A stretch of 18,407 nt of DNA from assembly GCA_018397055.1 (NCBI GenBank), contig JAGTQS010000029.1, forward strand, positions 1 through 18,407. Reading direction: 5' to 3'. Source of the DNA: Candidatus Bathyarchaeota archaeon. GTDB taxonomy: Archaea; Thermoproteota; Bathyarchaeia; Bathyarchaeales; DTEX01. Below the pieces are notes generated by a model, which was not told the DNA's origin, ran no database searches, and saw nothing but the letters and a program-made list of their open reading frames with translations. A program made the position numbers and the translations under genes. Positions 15,953-18,407 of this stretch are shown here, piece after piece (the stretch's first letter is position 1; the number at the start of each line of letters is the position of its first letter).

Positions 15953-16894
15953 CTATAGCGTCTCAAGCTTCTGTAGGATTTGGCAGGTTTGGCATACATC
16001 TGCGTTAGTTAATTCTCCGCATTTTTCACATTTTTTCACAGGTAAGCCTTTGACGGTTGTTTCTATTGCTTTTTGGATTTTTTCCATTGACCTATAAATC
16101 GTATATTTCGCACCTGGATGTCTTTCCTCAAGTCTATTAAGTGTATTTCGTACGTCGTTTCTTAGAGCTTCACTAGCATATGGGCAAGGCATCTCTTGAA
16201 ATGGTATACAGTTTATGTAGGCATACAGGGCAGATTCACGTTCCATGACTTCACATAGCGGCTTAACTCTAAGCACAAAATTCAATGTGGCATTATGATG
16301 GACGGAACTTGACCGGGCTATTCTTGTTATGTCGCCGTGAAAAATGTTCAAAAGGAAAGTCTGGATTTCATCGTCTAGTGTGTGTGCTGTGGCGATCTTA
16401 CTAACACCTAACTTTCCTGCAGCAATATTCAACGCTCTTCTTCTAAGAACCCCACAGTAGGTGCAAGGTGTGATTTTTTCTCTATATGTTTTTTCAATAA
16501 TCTCGTCTAGAGTGTAGCCGAAAAGTTCCTTGAAAGACACTGTAAAGTGTTCAATTCCGAGTTGACTACAGTTTTCTGCTGCAATTTTCACAGCCTCGTC
16601 CCTATACCCCTTTATACCCTCGTCGACTGTAATTGCCCGCAAAGTTGTTTTCGGAAAATTAGCCTCTATTTTCGAGAGAATATGCAGAAGGCTTACGCTG
16701 TCCTTTCCACCGGAAACTGCGACAGATATCTGGTCATCTATCTCGAACATCCTATGTTTACTGATTGTAGTGCGAACCTTATTTTCAATTGAATCAATAA
16801 AACATTTTTTACAAAGTTTTTCACCTGAATACTCTCGAAAATAGAAAGCTCTGTTTTGCCTACAAATTGAACATTTAACCATTTTCAAAATCAT
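15953..16894 (-). CDS. TtuA/NcsA-type tRNA 2-thiolation enzyme (PP-loop ATPase)
   Basis: Adenylates and thiolates a tRNA uridine (U54 in the TtuA group, wobble U34 in the Ncs6/CTU1 group). 313 residues: N-terminal zinc finger CSIC (C8, C11) and CKKC (C28, C31), the ATP PP-loop SGGKDS (61-66), then CTYC (C144, C147) and MPCPY (C237), the three cysteines that hold a 4Fe-4S cluster in these enzymes, the ATAHTLDDEIQTFLLN helix, and a C-terminal zinc finger CEKC (289-292) with CQTC (301-304). All ligands are present, so it should be active. Which uridine is the target cannot be decided. The ATG at 16894 fits a leaderless transcript from a TATA-like TATTAAAAG near 16920; ATG 16882 is the alternative. 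Confidence 0.9.
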   Translation of the reverse strand: MILKMVKCSICRQNRAFYFREYSGEKLCKKCFIDSIENKVRTTISKHRMFEIDDQISVAVSGGKDSVSLLHILSKIEANFPKTTLRAITVDEGIKGYRDEAVKIAAENCSQLGIEHFTVSFKELFGYTLDEIIEKTYREKITPCTYCGVLRRRALNIAAGKLGVSKIATAHTLDDEIQTFLLNIFHGDITRIARSSSVHHNATLNFVLRVKPLCEVMERESALYAYINCIPFQEMPCPYASEALRNDVRNTLNRLEERHPGAKYTIYRSMEKIQKAIETTVKGLPVKKCEKCGELTNADVCQTCQILQKLETL

Positions 16895-17030
16895 TTATAA
16901 GATAGAATACTTTCACTTTTAATACGTTTCTGTTAGAGGATTTCTGTGTTTTCCACTGCAATACAAAATATGGCTGAGTTTAAATAAATTTATAGATAAT
17001 TGATTTTCTTATACTGGAAGATGTTGAAAG

Positions 17031-17111
17031 TTGGCGAACAAACCCTTATCGCGAATGGAAACAAAAGAGAAAATCTACGATGAAAGACATTGGTTTCTAT
17101 TAAAAAAATTG
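17031..17111 (+). pseudogene. 5' stump of a gene cut by the insertion sequence (possibly a nucleotidyltransferase)
   Basis: From TTG 17031 the plus strand reads 27 codons with normal protein character: MANKPLSRMETKEKIYDERH then WFLLKKL, after which the insertion sequence begins. AT-rich TATA-like sequence (TTTAAATAAATTTATAG, about 16979-16995) and GGAAGATG lie upstream. The N-terminus with YDERHWFLLKKL reminds me of the start of archaeal minimal nucleotidyltransferase-domain proteins, but the diagnostic motif would lie beyond the window. The rest should continue to the right of 18397, where the host sequence resumes with AATTGAACGC; joining at AATTG keeps the frame (KKL followed by N). Confidence 0.45.
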
Positions 17112-17122
17112 GTCGTGTGCAG

Positions 17123-18241
17123 TCATAGGTTAGCTTTCTGTGCTGTACCTGTTTTAGTGAATGGTCCGTTGTGGATATAAGCGTTTTTGAATTGGTTGTA
17201 GAGTTGTTCGTTCGTGTATCTTACGAGGACGATGGTGAGTATGTTTCTGAGTCCTTCTGTTGACCAGTGCATCCATTTGTGTTTGCATCTTTTCGAGATC
17301 TCGCCCATCAGTCTCTCTATCTTGTTGGTGGTATACGGTATCTGTACGTCTTCTAGCGCTAGCTCCGCGAATGTCACCATGAACCTGGCGTTTCTTATGA
17401 TGAATGTGGATGCCTTGGTGCAGCCTCGTTCTCCAAGTTTATCAGCTATCTCGTAGAGTTCTACGAGTGTATTCTCAATTCTGGTTTTCAACCGTTCTTT
17501 ATACTTGTCTTTGAGGTGCTTCTTTGTTGAGTTTACGAGTGTGAACAGGGTCTGTTTTACCGCTTTCTCCACTTCTATTCTGTCTTCTTTGCTCATTCCT
17601 TCTTCCCAGAGGGTGAATAGGAGGTATTTGAGGGCGTGGAGTATGCAGAGTTGTTTTCTCTCCGCTTTGACTGCGTTTGTTAATCCAGGTTCGTTGTCTG
17701 AGATCAGGATGCCAGCCTCGGAGCTGGGCCATTCGCCATTCACTCCCAGATGGAGAAGCTCTCCTCCTTCGGATAGGAGGATGTGAACGTTGTTCATCTC
17801 TTTGCTCTCTAACCCTCTGACCTCTGTAGAGTCTCCCAAAACTACGCCAAGCTCATCCGCTGTCTTGTTTGCTTCCAGAAGCGGTGGCGCTATCTCCTGG
17901 ACGAAGCTGTGTATGGTCCTTTTTGGCACGTGAACACCTGTAGCTGTCTCGAACTCTAGGCTGGAGTCGTTATAACTCATCTTAGAAGCGAACTCCGCAA
18001 GCTTCATTCGGACATCCCTAGCGTACTTCCGGCGTTTAACATCCAAAGCGTCAAGAATCGGTGAAGATGTCTTGTCGTCTGTTCGCCGTGTCACCCGTTT
18101 CAGCTTGAACCTGACGGTTCCCAGGCTGGTGACCAGAGTTTTGGTGTAGGATCCTCCTCTCTTGTAAGGGTGGCTGCGAGAATACTTGGGGCCACAAAGC
18201 TCCAGAATGAGCTCTTCCTGACGTTCCTCAATCAGCCTCAC
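17123..18241 (-). CDS. DDE transposase of the insertion sequence
   Basis: 372 residues from GTG 18241. Catalytic candidates: D137 in VVLGDSTEV, D182 in GILISDNEPGL and E309 in TTNKIERLMGEISKR, followed by KWMHWSTEGLRNIL; the N-terminal half has helix-turn-helix-like character (FASKMSYNDSSLEFETATGV with PKRTIHSFV). The pattern is nearest to what I recall of ISH6 and ISLre2/UPF0236-type transposases; family unconfirmed. The frame stays protein-like upstream of the GTG (HIDLTDLIHHSNGHSRYEL) up to a stop inside GGAGGTGA, with no ATG, GTG or TTG. A GTG at 18335 in another frame opens with MKGNPE, then hits TAA; removing one base there joins the frames into about 403 residues. So the gene either carries a one-base frameshift or uses recoding. 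The stop codon touches the left inverted repeat, which encodes the C-terminal residues. Confidence 0.85.
   Translation of the reverse strand: MRLIEERQEELILELCGPKYSRSHPYKRGGSYTKTLVTSLGTVRFKLKRVTRRTDDKTSSPILDALDVKRRKYARDVRMKLAEFASKMSYNDSSLEFETATGVHVPKRTIHSFVQEIAPPLLEANKTADELGVVLGDSTEVRGLESKEMNNVHILLSEGGELLHLGVNGEWPSSEAGILISDNEPGLTNAVKAERKQLCILHALKYLLFTLWEEGMSKEDRIEVEKAVKQTLFTLVNSTKKHLKDKYKERLKTRIENTLVELYEIADKLGERGCTKASTFIIRNARFMVTFAELALEDVQIPYTTNKIERLMGEISKRCKHKWMHWSTEGLRNILTIVLVRYTNEQLYNQFKNAYIHNGPFTKTGTAQKANL
17126..17137. repeat. Left inverted repeat of the insertion sequence
   Basis: TAGGTTAGCTTT. On the minus strand it encodes the last residues of the transposase (KANL), with the stop codon directly after it. 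Confidence 0.75.
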
Positions 18242-18332
18242 AAGCTCATAACGTGAATGACCATTAGAATGATGAATGAGATCCGTTAAGTCTATATGCG
18301 GTCTTGGTACAGTTTTATTCAGGGTTACCTTT

Positions 18333-18339
18333 CACCTCC
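18333..18339 (-). promoter_or_regulatory. Shine-Dalgarno GGAGGTG before the extended transposase frame
   Basis: GGAGGTG on the minus strand lies about 90 nt before the GTG at 18241, far too distant to serve it, which argues that translation of the ancestral transposase began near here rather than at 18241. Confidence 0.45.
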
Positions 18340-18384
18340 GTCGTGTTATTTTGCACAGCACAAAGAGGCTGAGGGTAGCCCTAA

Positions 18385-18396
18385 AAAGCTAACCTA
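18385..18396. repeat. Right inverted repeat of the insertion sequence
   Basis: AAAGCTAACCTA, exact reverse complement of 17126-17137 at the left end. Confidence 0.75.
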
Positions 18397-18407
18397 CAAT
18401 TGAACGC

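Larger units (their letters stand above)
17112..18397. mobile_element. Insertion sequence, about 1.29 kb, with one DDE transposase
   Basis: Inverted repeats TAGGTTAGCTTT (17126-17137) and AAAGCTAACCTA (18385-18396) frame the transposase gene; a second inverted pair TGTGCTGT (17139-17146) and ACAGCACA (18355-18362) lies inside. AATTG occurs on both outer flanks (17107-17111 and 18398-18402) and may be a 5-bp target duplication; then the left end has about 14 extra bases outside its repeat, so the exact left border is uncertain (17112 or 17126). The right arm has about 20 extra bases, with an AGGG/CCCT hairpin, between the two repeat blocks. Insertion split a plus-strand gene starting at 17031. 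Confidence 0.75.

Overview
The window looks archaeal. Reasons: a complete archaeal-type 7S SRP RNA gene, an archaeal cofactor-independent phosphoglycerate mutase, a TtuA/NcsA-like tRNA thiolase, TATA-like boxes about 26 nt before several starts (some leaderless), and frequent TTG/GTG starts. The mix of zinc-ribbon membrane proteins and hypotheticals reminds me of Bathyarchaeia-type Thermoproteota, but that is an inference; no marker here fixes the lineage.

Layout. Positions 1-2900 are gene-poor and decayed: an unassigned leader region, a 139-bp inverted-repeat element with perfect 20-bp arms, a truncated unidentified ORF, a frameshifted CPBP-family membrane protease gene, and behind it the C-terminal remnant of a second CPBP gene. 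Next come a zinc-ribbon membrane protein (minus strand) and the operon pyrD-pyrK-YbaK-like deacylase (plus strand, 3992-6205). This converges on a large, intact isoleucyl-tRNA synthetase gene (6223-9570). Then follow an MscS-like channel with a C-terminal zinc ribbon, a small unknown protein, a possible leaderless 28-codon ORF overlapping a HELLH metallopeptidase gene, an unknown protein ending in a Cys4 motif, an Ldh/malate-dehydrogenase-family oxidoreductase, apgM, the SRP RNA, and a TtuA-like thiolase. The right end (17112-18397) is an insertion sequence that appears to interrupt a plus-strand gene after about 27 codons.

Functions. The core part is housekeeping: de novo pyrimidine synthesis (PyrD/PyrK), tRNA charging, editing and thiolation (IleRS, YbaK-like, TtuA-like), protein targeting (SRP RNA), glycolysis/gluconeogenesis (ApgM) and osmotic protection (MscS-like). 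Single-base disruptions occur only in accessory genes (two CPBP genes, the IS transposase), while the 3.3-kb ileS and other core genes are intact. This favours real decay over poor sequence quality.

I did not find a clear new defence or secretion system. The best leads are the GVHH/EMHKS active-site motifs of the IleRS, the inverted-repeat element at 586-724, the leaderless mini-ORF coupled to the metallopeptidase, and the IS-interrupted gene at 17031.
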